Source: JBGPNN01 sp041487495
GTDB taxonomy: Bacteria; Sysuimicrobiota; Sysuimicrobiia; Sysuimicrobiales; Humicultoraceae
Length of the DNA stretch: 10,988 nucleotides
Assembly: GCA_041487495.1 (NCBI GenBank)
Contig: JBGPNN010000106.1
Span: 1 to 10,988 of the forward strand
Reading direction: 5' to 3'
Numbering within the stretch: the stretch's first letter is position 1; every line of letters starts with the position of its first letter. Positions 1-7,273 of this stretch are shown here, piece by piece. A program made the position numbers and the translations under genes. Below the pieces are notes generated by a model, which was given only the letters and a program-made list of their open reading frames with translations, ran no database searches and was not told the origin of the DNA.

Positions 1-1116
1 GAACGCGGCCCGCTCCACGAAGAGCCGGACCGCCGCGAACCCGCCGATGTTTTCGGGTGATGTGACGTCCTGGGGGTTAGGGAGCGACAGCGGCGGGACG
101 CGGTAGGTCAGTTCACCCGTGACGCCGAGTGTCTCGCGGCTGGTGGCCAGGATGCGAAGATTCGGTGCCTGTCGCAGCAGCGCGGCACTGAGGTCTGCGG
201 CCGCGGCCAGCAGGTGTTCGCAGTTATCGAGGATCAGCATCAGGGATTTTGGGCGCAGGAACTCGGTCAGGGCTTCCATCACCGCCCGACCGGGCTCGCG
301 GAGACCGAGGGCCGACGCCACCGTCTGCGTCACCAGGGAGGGGTCAGAGATCGGCGCCAGCTCGACGAGCCACACGCCGTCGCGCAGCAGATCCAGGCAA
401 TCCGCGGCGATCTGTAGCGACAGCCGTGTCTTGCCGGTGCCGCCCGGTCCGAGCAAGGTCAGCAGGTGTGTGGTTGTAAGCAGGCGCTTGATCTCTGCCA
501 TGTCCTGCTCGCGTCCGATGAACGATGTCAACTGGACGGGCAGGTTGTGGGGCATGGCGTTCAGCGACTGCAGCGAGGGAAAGTCCGGTGACATGTCAGG
601 ATGCAGGACCTGAAACAGGCGCTCGGGCCGCTGGAGGTCCTTCAGACGATGCGGCCCCAAGTCGCGCAGCGTCACGCGGTCGGGCGGATCATGTTCGATC
701 AGTGCGCCGGTCGCCTGCGACAGGAGAATCTGGCCGCCGTGTCCTACCGAGGTGATACGGGCGGCGCGGTGGACATCCAGGCCTACGTAGTCGCCGCCGG
801 CCAGCGTGCCCTCCCCGGTGTGGAGGCCCATGCGGATCCTGACCTCCGCGCCATTGGGCCAGGCGTGGCCACGCACCGCGCCCTGCGCGTCCACGGCCGC
901 GGCGACGGCTTCCCGCGGCCGCTTGAAGACGACGAAGAACGCGTCGCCCTGGGTGTTGACCTCGTGGCCATCGTGTCGCGCAAAGGCGTCTCGCAGCAGC
1001 CGGCGCTGGTCCTCGAGGATCGCCGGATACCGATCACCCAGGGTCTGGAGCAGGCGCGTGGAACCCTCGATGTCGGTAAACAGAAAGGTGACCGTCCCGG
1101 TCGGCAGGTCAGGCGT
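1..1116 (-). CDS. Class III adenylate/guanylate cyclase domain fused to AAA/NB-ARC-type ATPase (3' part outside window)
   Basis: Translating the minus strand gives 372 codons open to the window edge. Residues about 4-170 form a class III nucleotide cyclase domain: FTDIEGST (metal Asp15), NTQGDAFF (second metal Asp58), RMGLHTGE, and LDVHRAARI with the transition-state-type Arg117-Arg120 region. Residues about 180-372 start an ATPase module: SFIGREQDM linker, Walker A GPGGTGKT (223-230), Walker B LILDN (294-298), and the sensor-like ATSRETLGV. Proteins of this architecture usually continue with TPR repeats to 900 or more residues, so most of the C-terminus is missing here. The usual role is signal-dependent cyclic-nucleotide synthesis or transcription-type regulation; the ligand is unknown. 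The frame has no ATG, GTG or TTG before the cyclase domain. The in-frame stop at 1125..1123 leaves only ACG (1116..1114) or CTG (1107..1105), and ACG sits 6 bases after a good Shine-Dalgarno. It is divergent from the SolA-like gene, with a 91-base gap. Confidence 0.9.
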
Positions 1117-1207
1117 GGATCTTCACCTCGCGCGCATCGACTTCGCTGCTGGGCCAGGGCGGCTCCTGCCCCGAGGCACGGGCCGCGGCAATATTTGGAG
1201 GTGTAGC
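1117..1207. promoter_or_regulatory. Divergent intergenic region between cyclase-ATPase and SolA-like gene
   Basis: These 91 bases separate the start regions of two divergent genes and must hold both promoters unless transcription starts inside a coding region. On the plus strand, an AT-rich patch (AATATT, 1190-1195) lies just before the Shine-Dalgarno GGAGG (1197-1201) that serves the GTG start at 1208. I cannot pick out confident -35/-10 boxes. The shared region makes co-regulation possible; this is inference. Confidence 0.35.
1123..1129 (-). promoter_or_regulatory. Shine-Dalgarno that points to an ACG start
   Basis: On the minus strand GAGGTGA occupies 1129..1123 and is followed by 6 bases and then ACG at 1116..1114. 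The TGA within it is an in-frame stop for the cyclase gene, so translation must begin downstream of it. The spacing is ideal for ACG and too long (15 bases) for the CTG at 1107. This is either a rare non-ATG start or an ATG changed by one base through mutation or assembly error. Confidence 0.45.
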
Positions 1208-2353
1208 GTGCAGCCGTATGATGTCATCGTGATTGGCGTGGGCGGGATGGGCAGCGCCACCGTGTATCAGCTGGCGCGGCGTGGTGTCAGGGTGCTTGGG
1301 CTCGAGCAGTTCGACATCCCGCACGATCGGGGCTCGTCGCACGGCATCAACCGCATCATTCGCCTCGCCTACTTTGAGCACCCTTCATATGTTCCATTGC
1401 TCCGACGAGCCTATGAACTCTGGCGTCAAATCGAGAACCTTGCTGGCGAACGTCTCCTGGTCATCACCGGTTCTATCGATGCCGGCCACCCGTCCGATGA
1501 CCCGGTGAAGGGGGCGCTGCTGGCCTGCAGCCTGCATCACCTGTCACACGAGGTGCTCGACGCGGCGGCCCTGCGCCGGCGGTTTCCCGGATACCGGCTG
1601 GCCGACGACATGGTGGCGGTCCATCAACCCGACGGCGGCTTTGTGCTCTCGGAGCGCGCGATCGTCGCCTACGTGATGGCAGCCCAGGACCTTGGGGCCG
1701 AGATCCGCGCGCGGGAGCCCGTGGTGTCATGGGAGAGCAGCGAGGATCACGTGGAAGTGCGCACCGCGCAAGGTACCTATCGCGCCGGCCGGCTGATCAT
1801 CACCGCGGGGGCCTGGGCCTCTCGGTTAGTACCCGCGCTCGCGCGCCTGGCGATCCCCGAACGTCAGGTGCTGATCTGGACGCAGCCGCTTCGCCCGGAG
1901 TACTTTCGGCTCGGCGCGTTTCCGGTTTTCAACATGAGGACGCCCGAGGGACACTACTACGGCTTTCCGGTCTACGGCATCCCCGGTTTCAAGCTCGGCC
2001 GGTACCACCACCGGGCCGAGCACACCGATCCCGACGCGCTCGATCGGGAGGTTCATGCCGAAGACGAAGCGACGCTGCGCGAAGGGATCCGCCGCTACTT
2101 CCCGGACGCCGACGGTCCGACGATGGCGATGAAGACCTGCATGTTCACCAACTCGCCCGACGAGCACTTTATCCTCGACCGGCACCCGCAGCACCCCAAC
2201 GTCTGCATCGCCGCCGGGTTCTCGGGGCACGGGTTCAAGTTCTGCAGCGTCGTGGGAGAGATCATGGCGGACCTGGCGCTGGAAGGAGGCAGCGGCCACG
2301 ACCTCGCGCTGTTTCGTCTGCAACGGTTCGGAGACTCGACGAAGAGTCGTTGA
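1208..2353 (+). CDS. solA: SolA-like FAD oxidase (monomeric sarcosine oxidase / N-methyltryptophan oxidase family)
   Basis: This 381-residue protein has the usual length for monomeric sarcosine oxidase and N-methyl-L-tryptophan oxidase, which oxidatively demethylate N-methyl amino acids to give formaldehyde, the free amino acid and H2O2. Visible signatures are the dinucleotide-binding motif VIGVGGMGSATVYQLARRG (residues 8-26), the active-site SSHGINRIIRLAY (43-55), GFKLGRYHH with Lys262 matching the O2-activating lysine, KTCMFT with Cys311 matching the covalent-flavin cysteine, and the C-terminal GFSGHGFKFCSVVGE (337-351). All key residues are present, so it should be active. No signal peptide is seen, so it is cytoplasmic. 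The GTG start at 1208 was chosen because GGAGG lies 6 bases upstream and the Rossmann motif begins right after it; the frame stays open upstream to 806, but that part is antisense to the cyclase gene. Substrate (sarcosine, N-methyltryptophan or another secondary amine) cannot be told from sequence; the symbol marks the family. Confidence 0.9.
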   Translation: MQPYDVIVIGVGGMGSATVYQLARRGVRVLGLEQFDIPHDRGSSHGINRIIRLAYFEHPSYVPLLRRAYELWRQIENLAGERLLVITGSIDAGHPSDDPVKGALLACSLHHLSHEVLDAAALRRRFPGYRLADDMVAVHQPDGGFVLSERAIVAYVMAAQDLGAEIRAREPVVSWESSEDHVEVRTAQGTYRAGRLIITAGAWASRLVPALARLAIPERQVLIWTQPLRPEYFRLGAFPVFNMRTPEGHYYGFPVYGIPGFKLGRYHHRAEHTDPDALDREVHAEDEATLREGIRRYFPDADGPTMAMKTCMFTNSPDEHFILDRHPQHPNVCIAAGFSGHGFKFCSVVGEIMADLALEGGSGHDLALFRLQRFGDSTKSR

Positions 2354-2358
2354 GTACA

Positions 2359-2407
2359 GAGCTAGGAGAAGCTCACGGGCCCGTCGAAGAGTTTACGCAG
2401 AGTAAAC
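2359..2407. repeat. Two small hairpins downstream of the SolA-like gene
   Basis: GAGCT (2359-2363) pairs with AGCTC (2370-2374) across a 6-base loop, starting 5 bases after the stop codon. GTTTAC (2391-2396) pairs perfectly with GTAAAC (2402-2407) across a 5-base loop. Neither is followed by a T-run, so they are weak terminator candidates; the second could equally be a small operator. A tandem 8-base repeat, ACTCCAAC twice, follows at 2413-2428. Confidence 0.3.
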
Positions 2408-2463
2408 AACCTACTCCAACACTCCAACACAAGTCGTTCTCCGTCTCGCCGGAGGTGAGCCGC

Positions 2464-2848
2464 GTGAGCCGGGAGTTTGCCCTCGTCATCGGGCTACTCA
2501 TCCTCCTACTGGTTCAACCGATCGCCGCCCAAACAGAGACCGTAGATCTTCAGGTCAAACTGGCCAGGGGCGAAACCCTCTATCACACGGTGAGTGTCAC
2601 CGTGCAATTGTCCACCGATGTCGCAGGGACGCGATCCAGCGTCGAAGTGCGGAGTGAAGGTCAACATGACGATCCCCAACCTTGGCGGGGTCCGGTTCTT
2701 GATCTACGATGACCAGGGCATCGCGTTCGCGATCACCTCGGACGCCGAGCACGCCCGCCGGGGTCCGGCACACGCGCCAATCGGTGCGGTGGACTGGATC
2801 ACGGTCTTCCGCCCCGGGGGCGCCGGAAAAATCTACCCCTTGCCATGA
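2464..2848 (+). pseudogene. Small secreted protein, probably broken by a frameshift
   Basis: A GTG at 2464, 8 bases after GGAGG (2451-2455), starts a clear signal peptide: MSREFALVIGLLILLLVQ followed by PIAAQ, with probable cleavage after AAQ. About 40 plausible mature residues follow (TETVDLQVKLARGETLYHTV and on). In this frame the protein ends at 2712 after a poor-looking tail. The next frame from about 2650 reads KVNMTIPNLGGVRFLIYDD and continues credibly to a stop at 2846-2848. The simplest reading is one secreted beta-rich protein of about 125 residues split by a single-base change near 2640-2660; a second break near the A-run at 2827-2831 is possible. The function is not recognised. The alternative is a real 82-residue secreted peptide, 2464-2712. 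Confidence 0.4.
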
Positions 2849-3004
2849 CCTGCTGGAAGTACCAGTTTCGCCCTCCCAGAACTACAGTTAGTACCTAGCG
2901 AACAGGTCCGTTTCGATCGCCAGAATCCGACGGACAGCATGTGGACCGGTAAAGGCTAGCCACGGGGAGATTCTCACGCGGGCAAGGGAAAGCTGGTCAA
3001 AAGC

Positions 3005-3361
3005 ATGACTCGGGTGCACGACGCGATACTTGTTCTGCTGGTCGCGCTCATCGTTATGATCATCGCCACAATGGCGAGAGGCCGGCAATGGGCGGACGCG
3101 ACGGCAGTCACAGGATTCTTATGTCTGACGGTTGCGTGGATCGCGATGTACGTCCAGCTCAGGCGAGAGGATCCCGACCATCCACTGGCCAGGGCGAGCT
3201 ACGTGGGCCGGCGGAACGCGAGCAACGGTCGGTGGAACGGGAGCAACGTGTTTGACCTGGTGGGCCTGCACTGGCCGCGCCATCGGATGGACACGTGGAT
3301 CACCCTGCTCATCGTCCGTCTCGCGGTTATGGCGGCCGCGGCTCTGTGGAAATCGCTCTGA
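3005..3361 (+). CDS. Small hypothetical membrane protein
   Basis: This 118-residue product has a first membrane helix at about residues 7-25 (AILVLLVALIVMIIATMA), a second at about 32-51 (ATAVTGFLCLTVAWIAMYV) and a third near the C-terminus (TWITLLIVRLAVMAAAAL). A polar loop of about 45 residues lies between helices two and three. I do not recognise the family. No strong Shine-Dalgarno precedes the ATG (only a weak AAGGGAAAG at long spacing), which lowers confidence. Its last 35 bases overlap, tail to tail, the minus-strand gene ending at 3327. Bases 2849-3004 just before it hold nothing I can identify. Confidence 0.55.
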   Translation: MTRVHDAILVLLVALIVMIIATMARGRQWADATAVTGFLCLTVAWIAMYVQLRREDPDHPLARASYVGRRNASNGRWNGSNVFDLVGLHWPRHRMDTWITLLIVRLAVMAAAALWKSL

Positions 3362-3683
3362 TAATGCGCCACAAGAGCACCGCAGATATGGACGCGAGGA
3401 ATCCCGTGACCAGAAAGGTAAACGTATCGAGTTGCTGGACGATTGGGCCCGGATCTGTGACCCATAAGAAGTTGATCGGCGGGAAGGCGGCAAACAACAA
3501 CCAAAATAGGCGATTCTTCCACAGCCGGTATTTCGCGAAGCCGATCAGGGCAACGACAAACCCAATCAGAATCACGTATAACAGGAAAACGGTGGGGAAG
3601 AGATAGGCACTGAGTAGCCCTAATGGCAAACTTCGCAGTCGATCCGACGCGATGAGGGAGGGAAACGGACGATGAAGGCCCAT
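3327..3683 (-). CDS. Small hypothetical membrane protein, minus strand
   Basis: The minus-strand frame ending in TAA at 3329..3327 encodes a hydrophobic protein with three likely membrane helices: FPTVFLLYVILIGFVVALIG, LFWLLFAAFPPINFLWV and FTFLVTGFLASISAVLLW, the last followed by a short basic tail. The helix, loop and charge pattern looks like a real protein rather than an antisense shadow; the plus strand opposite 3362-3660 has no convincing gene. The start is uncertain. ATG at 3683 is used here; GTG 3698 and ATG 3689 are also open, and TTG at 3629 would avoid overlap with the divergent peptidase gene that begins at 3672. The stretch is visibly richer in A and T than its neighbours. The function is not recognised. 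Confidence 0.5.
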   Translation of the reverse strand: MGLHRPFPSLIASDRLRSLPLGLLSAYLFPTVFLLYVILIGFVVALIGFAKYRLWKNRLFWLLFAAFPPINFLWVTDPGPIVQQLDTFTFLVTGFLASISAVLLWRIIRAISTEPRPP

Positions 3684-5654
3684 CGGCATTATTTCCACAC
3701 ACCCTTAGCAGGCCTCGTCTGTGGCGTGATGGCCTTGTTCCTTGCCGGTGCCCCGGCCGGGAGCGCTCCGGTGCCCAGCCCGGGTGGGGGCGTCGCTGCG
3801 GGTCCATCTGGTGCCGGTCCGGGCGTTCCACCGGCGGGCGCCCTAACGCCCAGCTCCGGAGCTGCGCCCGCTGCAGTTCCTTCACCATGTCCGGGTGGCA
3901 GCGCTACTGGGGACTCATTCCTGGAGGGCACCGCCTGCTGGGATATCGAGCTGGTGCGCGAGTACATCAAGAAGGTGCAAAAGGTGGACATGGCCGCCAC
4001 GCCGGCGCCCTACGCCGGTCACGGCGATAACAAGGACATGCTCAGCAAGGTGAACCCCGAGTTTGCCAAACGCGTCGACGCCCTCATGGCCATCTACCAG
4101 GCCCATGGTGGCGACAAGAGCCCGGAGGTCGTAAAGGATCTGGGGATTGTTCCTAAGACGGGAGGCTTCCGAAGCCCTCAAGAGCAGTTCGAGGTGTGGA
4201 AGAAATGCCGTCGCATCAAGAAGACTGCGGACGGCAAGCCTGTTGGAGATGGGTCGAAGGAAGAACACTGGGAGGTCATTCCACCCGCTGAGCGCGTGGT
4301 AAAGCGAGATGGTGTCGGACCAAAATCGGCTGAGTACGAACACCGGATTGTGCAGCTGCAAGAATTCGACTCAATCGTGGTACGAATCCCGCGCGATAGA
4401 CCGGCGGAGCCGAACTGCGAGTACTCAGACAGAATTGCGTGGGACCATCGGACGCAGACATGGGTCGAGGTGATGGGTCCCGTGACCCACGCCTGGGTAA
4501 GTTGGCACAACCTTGGTCTGGCGGCGGACTTTTCGCAGATCATTTCCATTGACAAGCATGGAAAGAAAACAAAGGCGCTAGCAACGCCCATCGACCAGAA
4601 CAATGTGATGAAAAAGGCGTGGAAGAATATGTTGGACGCCGCTAGTGACCTCGGGATGGTCTGGGGTGGCTGGTGGAAGGGGCAGAATAATGATCCCGCG
4701 CATGTGGAGTGGCATCCCAGGTTCCTTGCCACCGACTCGAAGAACCAGATTCCGTCGGAGACAGCTCCTCTAACCCTCACCGCCGAGCAAATGGGCTACA
4801 AGTGGAAGATTCCCAGCAGGATCGTCCTCTTTGCTGGGAACCCAGGGGGCTTCGGACCGAGGGGGGGCTTCCAACGGTGGAGCGTCCTGGAGCTCGTTGT
4901 CCAGGACGGCTGGATCAGTGCCACGGGGCAACGCTCTCTGGAGTCTACGCTCGGCCACTTGCGAGGCGAATGGACCTCCTACGATCCACCCATCAAGCTG
5001 TTCCCCGCCTATATTCCTACGATCACGCTGGAACGCAATGAAGAGACATGGCCCGAGGACATCAAGTGGCGAGGCAAGACCACGGTGACCTTCAAGTTTT
5101 ACGATGAAATTGTAGCTACGAACGGTAAGGTCATCAAGGCTACTCATAATGAAAGTACGGGCGTCGCGCATTTTGCCTACCGATTGTCGATGGATGATTG
5201 GCAAAAGCGCGCCAGCCTCTGGAAAGAGCGGGCGTTGCCCAACGCAGGCCGCTATGACCGGTTCATAAAGGCTTCCGTCTATGAGATCCGCGTGAGCTTC
5301 GAGCCCTTGAAAGAGTCAAAGGACAGGGCGCCCATGAAGTCCCGAATCGTCGACCAGGATGGCTACACCTCCGATTCGAGCGTTGAGGATCATGTTCGCA
5401 TCCCTGTCATGTTGCCCGGTGGCAGCCAGATGGCCTGGAATCGCGATAACGGCATGATCGGCGCCAAGGTGGCGCTGGTGAATGGCGTGAAGGGCGGTCA
5501 AGTTTACGATGTGACCAACGACAATACGGGGTATGTTGTCTTAGACCAGCCACCCGCGGGGGACAGGAAGAAAGCGCCTGCATGGCCTCCGGCCAACCCG
5601 AGACCGAGCCCGAGAACGGGGGGGACATGCTCGCGCGGCTGGGGCTGCCGCTAG
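3672..5654 (+). CDS. Secreted M15-family zinc peptidase (D-Ala-D-Ala / L-Ala-D-Glu type) with unknown C-terminal region
   Basis: Residues 1-32 look like a signal peptide (AGLVCGVMALFLAGAPAGSA), followed by a P/G/A/S-rich linker to about residue 80. The catalytic domain shows the M15 signatures: GGFRSPQEQ with Arg167, SWHNLGLAADF with zinc ligands His279 and Asp286, and WGGWWKGQNNDPAHVEW with third ligand His344 and catalytic Glu346. The family cuts peptide bonds in peptidoglycan, so a periplasmic or extracellular cell-wall hydrolase is likely. Arg167 lies 112 residues from His279, while related enzymes as I recall them have about 30, so a lysine-rich insertion of about 80 residues sits here. 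Residues 370-630 are an unrecognised, probably beta-rich region. The last 30 residues (rich in P, R, W and C) look out of frame; adding one base in the G-run 5558-5562 switches to a natural-looking frame ending at 5719. GGAGG (3657-3661) precedes the ATG by 10 bases. Confidence 0.85.
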   Translation: MKAHRHYFHTPLAGLVCGVMALFLAGAPAGSAPVPSPGGGVAAGPSGAGPGVPPAGALTPSSGAAPAAVPSPCPGGSATGDSFLEGTACWDIELVREYIKKVQKVDMAATPAPYAGHGDNKDMLSKVNPEFAKRVDALMAIYQAHGGDKSPEVVKDLGIVPKTGGFRSPQEQFEVWKKCRRIKKTADGKPVGDGSKEEHWEVIPPAERVVKRDGVGPKSAEYEHRIVQLQEFDSIVVRIPRDRPAEPNCEYSDRIAWDHRTQTWVEVMGPVTHAWVSWHNLGLAADFSQIISIDKHGKKTKALATPIDQNNVMKKAWKNMLDAASDLGMVWGGWWKGQNNDPAHVEWHPRFLATDSKNQIPSETAPLTLTAEQMGYKWKIPSRIVLFAGNPGGFGPRGGFQRWSVLELVVQDGWISATGQRSLESTLGHLRGEWTSYDPPIKLFPAYIPTITLERNEETWPEDIKWRGKTTVTFKFYDEIVATNGKVIKATHNESTGVAHFAYRLSMDDWQKRASLWKERALPNAGRYDRFIKASVYEIRVSFEPLKESKDRAPMKSRIVDQDGYTSDSSVEDHVRIPVMLPGGSQMAWNRDNGMIGAKVALVNGVKGGQVYDVTNDNTGYVVLDQPPAGDRKKAPAWPPANPRPSPRTGGTCSRGWGCR

Positions 5655-5710
5655 TCGCCTCCGTGAGACCCTTTGACGCGACGGTCTGGCCACCTGAAGA
5701 GGGCCCACAC

Positions 5711-5742
5711 GCCCCCTGATCGAGAAAAATCGAGGCAGGGGC
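5711..5742. terminator. Imperfect hairpin after the peptidase gene, possible terminator
   Basis: GCCCC-C-TG (5711-5718, one bulged C) pairs with CAGGGGC (5736-5742). Above a small internal loop, TCGA (5720-5723) pairs with TCGA (5730-5733), closing a GAAAAA loop. About 11 base pairs form in total. No T-run follows on the plus strand, so it is not a classic intrinsic terminator. The stop codon of the alternative peptidase frame (5717-5719) lies inside it, as expected for a 3'-end structure. Confidence 0.4.
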
Positions 5743-5827
5743 CTAGTCCGGCATCCGAGGGCAGTGTTGATGAGGCGTGTGACTGGAGTGCATCTGCCCT
5801 GGGCGAGAAGGCTTTGCGCGGGGGGCG

Positions 5828-7273
5828 GTGAAAACGGGCAACATGCATACTGGTAGTCTGGACTATTTGTCTCTCGCTCGCGAAGGTCTCAAGCCGAAGA
5901 CAGCCAGCCCCAAGAAGGTGATCGTCGTTGGTGCCGGGATGGCCGGACTCGTCGCGGCGTCCGAACTCCTGCGTGCGGGCCACGACCCGCTCATCCTCGA
6001 AGCGCAACAGCGCATCGGCGGCCGCGTCCAGACGCTGCGCGAGCCATTCGCGCCGGGGCTCTACGCCGAAGCCGGCGCGATGCGCATCCCCAAGGCCCAC
6101 TCGCTGACGCTCGCGTACGTTGAGAAGTTCTCCCTGCCGACGTTTCCGTTCACGATGCAGAACCCGAAGGCCTACTATTACCTGCGCGGGCGGCAGTACC
6201 GTGTCGGCGAACTGAACCTCGACCCCGAGAACCTGGACTACGATATCGCCGAGCACGAGATCGGGAAGACCATCCACGACATGTGGGCCGAGGCGCTCCG
6301 GCCGATCGTCAAAAGGCTGGAGGCCGAGGGCGACGCGGCCTGGACGCAGATCGTCGATGAGCACGACGAGTACTCGGTGCGCGAGTTTCTGGAGGTCAAC
6401 CGTTGGTCTGAAGGCGCCATCGAGCTGTTCGGGATCATTTACAACTACGAGGCGCTGATGAACTCGTCGTTTCTCGAACTCCTGCGCGAGGAGGTCGGGA
6501 ACTTCTACACCAACTTGGTGCAGATCGAAGGCGGGATGGACCGCCTGCCGCATGCCTTGCTGCCGCCCTTGCAAGACCGCATCCGCTTCAGCGCCAAGAT
6601 GGTGGCGATCGACCAGACTCCCGAGCAGGTCATCATCCACTATCAGACGTTGGCCGGCCGGCAGCAGGCGACCGGCGACTACGCAATCCTGACGGTGCCG
6701 TTCCCGGTGCTACGGCACGTGGAGGTCTTGAAACCCTTCACCCGCCCGAAGGAGCGCGCCATCCGGCAACTGCACTACGATGCGTCCGCCAAGATCCTCT
6801 TTCAATGCCGGCGGCGCTTCTGGGAAGAGGATGACGGGATCTTCGGCGGAGGCACGGTGACCGATCTGCCCGTCAGGAATATCTACTATCCGGAGCACGG
6901 GCGGGAGACCGGTCGGGGCGTGCTGGTCGCCAGTTACACGTGGTCGGAGGACGCGCACCGGTGGGGCTCACTATCCCCACAGGATCGCATCGTCCAGGCG
7001 CTGGAGAACGTGGCAGTCATTCATCCGCAGATCCTCGACGCGTTTGAAGTCGGCACGTCGAAGATGTGGCACCACGACGAGTTTGCCGGCGGCGCGTTTG
7101 CGCTGTTCGATCCAGGCCAGCAAACCTTGTTGCATCCGCACATCACGATTCCAGAGGGACGCATCCATTTCGCGGGCGAGCACGCGTCGCTCACCCACGC
7201 CTGGATCCAGGGCGCGATCGAATCGGGTCTGCGCGCGGCGCACGAGATTCACCAGGCAGCCGCAAAGGCATAG
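5828..7273 (+). CDS. L-amino-acid oxidase-like flavin amine oxidase (cytoplasmic)
   Basis: The product has 481 residues, a normal length for the flavin amine oxidase family. It carries the FAD-binding VIVVGAGMAGLVAASELLRAG (31-51), IGGRVQTL, and the C-terminal FAD motif IHFAGEHASLTHAWIQGAIE. Several stretches match L-amino-acid oxidases of the snake-venom type rather than monoamine oxidases: EAGAMRIP with Arg86 at the position that binds the substrate carboxylate, TDLPVRNIYYPEHG with an active-site-type Tyr, and HAWIQGAIESGLRAA at the C-terminus. Lys323 matches the conserved flavin-side lysine. The likely reaction is oxidative deamination of an L-amino acid to a keto acid, NH3 and H2O2. No signal peptide is seen. 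GTG 5828 follows a G-run; ATG 5843 is an alternative start. The gene lies 11 bases before the next oxidase, so the two are almost surely co-transcribed. Confidence 0.88.
   Translation: MKTGNMHTGSLDYLSLAREGLKPKTASPKKVIVVGAGMAGLVAASELLRAGHDPLILEAQQRIGGRVQTLREPFAPGLYAEAGAMRIPKAHSLTLAYVEKFSLPTFPFTMQNPKAYYYLRGRQYRVGELNLDPENLDYDIAEHEIGKTIHDMWAEALRPIVKRLEAEGDAAWTQIVDEHDEYSVREFLEVNRWSEGAIELFGIIYNYEALMNSSFLELLREEVGNFYTNLVQIEGGMDRLPHALLPPLQDRIRFSAKMVAIDQTPEQVIIHYQTLAGRQQATGDYAILTVPFPVLRHVEVLKPFTRPKERAIRQLHYDASAKILFQCRRRFWEEDDGIFGGGTVTDLPVRNIYYPEHGRETGRGVLVASYTWSEDAHRWGSLSPQDRIVQALENVAVIHPQILDAFEVGTSKMWHHDEFAGGAFALFDPGQQTLLHPHITIPEGRIHFAGEHASLTHAWIQGAIESGLRAAHEIHQAAAKA

Noticed and set aside
601..1206. 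201-codon plus-strand frame
   Set aside because: Antisense to the cyclase domain, which has clear FTDIEGST and GDAFF motifs on the minus strand.
806..1207. N-terminal extension of the SolA-like frame up to 806
   Set aside because: The extra residues are antisense to the cyclase gene and not protein-like; the GTG 1208 start has a strong ribosome site and the Rossmann motif directly after it.
1826..2323. 165-codon minus-strand frame
   Set aside because: Shadow of the SolA-like gene; no recognisable domain.
2413..2428. Tandem ACTCCAAC repeat, considered as a CRISPR-like or regulatory repeat
   Set aside because: Only two adjacent 8-base copies without spacers; too short for more than chance or slippage.
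2888..3088. 66-codon minus-strand frame in the gene-poor gap
   Set aside because: No ribosome site, no helix or signal pattern, and mixed composition; nothing supports translation.
3199..3888. 229-codon minus-strand frame
   Set aside because: Arg/Pro/His-rich composition with no hydrophobic pattern; it runs across the 3005 gene, the minus-strand membrane gene in another frame, and the peptidase signal peptide.
5651..6640. 329-codon open frame on the minus strand
   Set aside because: It is antisense to the L-amino-acid oxidase-like gene, whose motifs are unmistakable; the long frame is a GC-rich codon-bias shadow with V/R/D-rich, motif-free protein.
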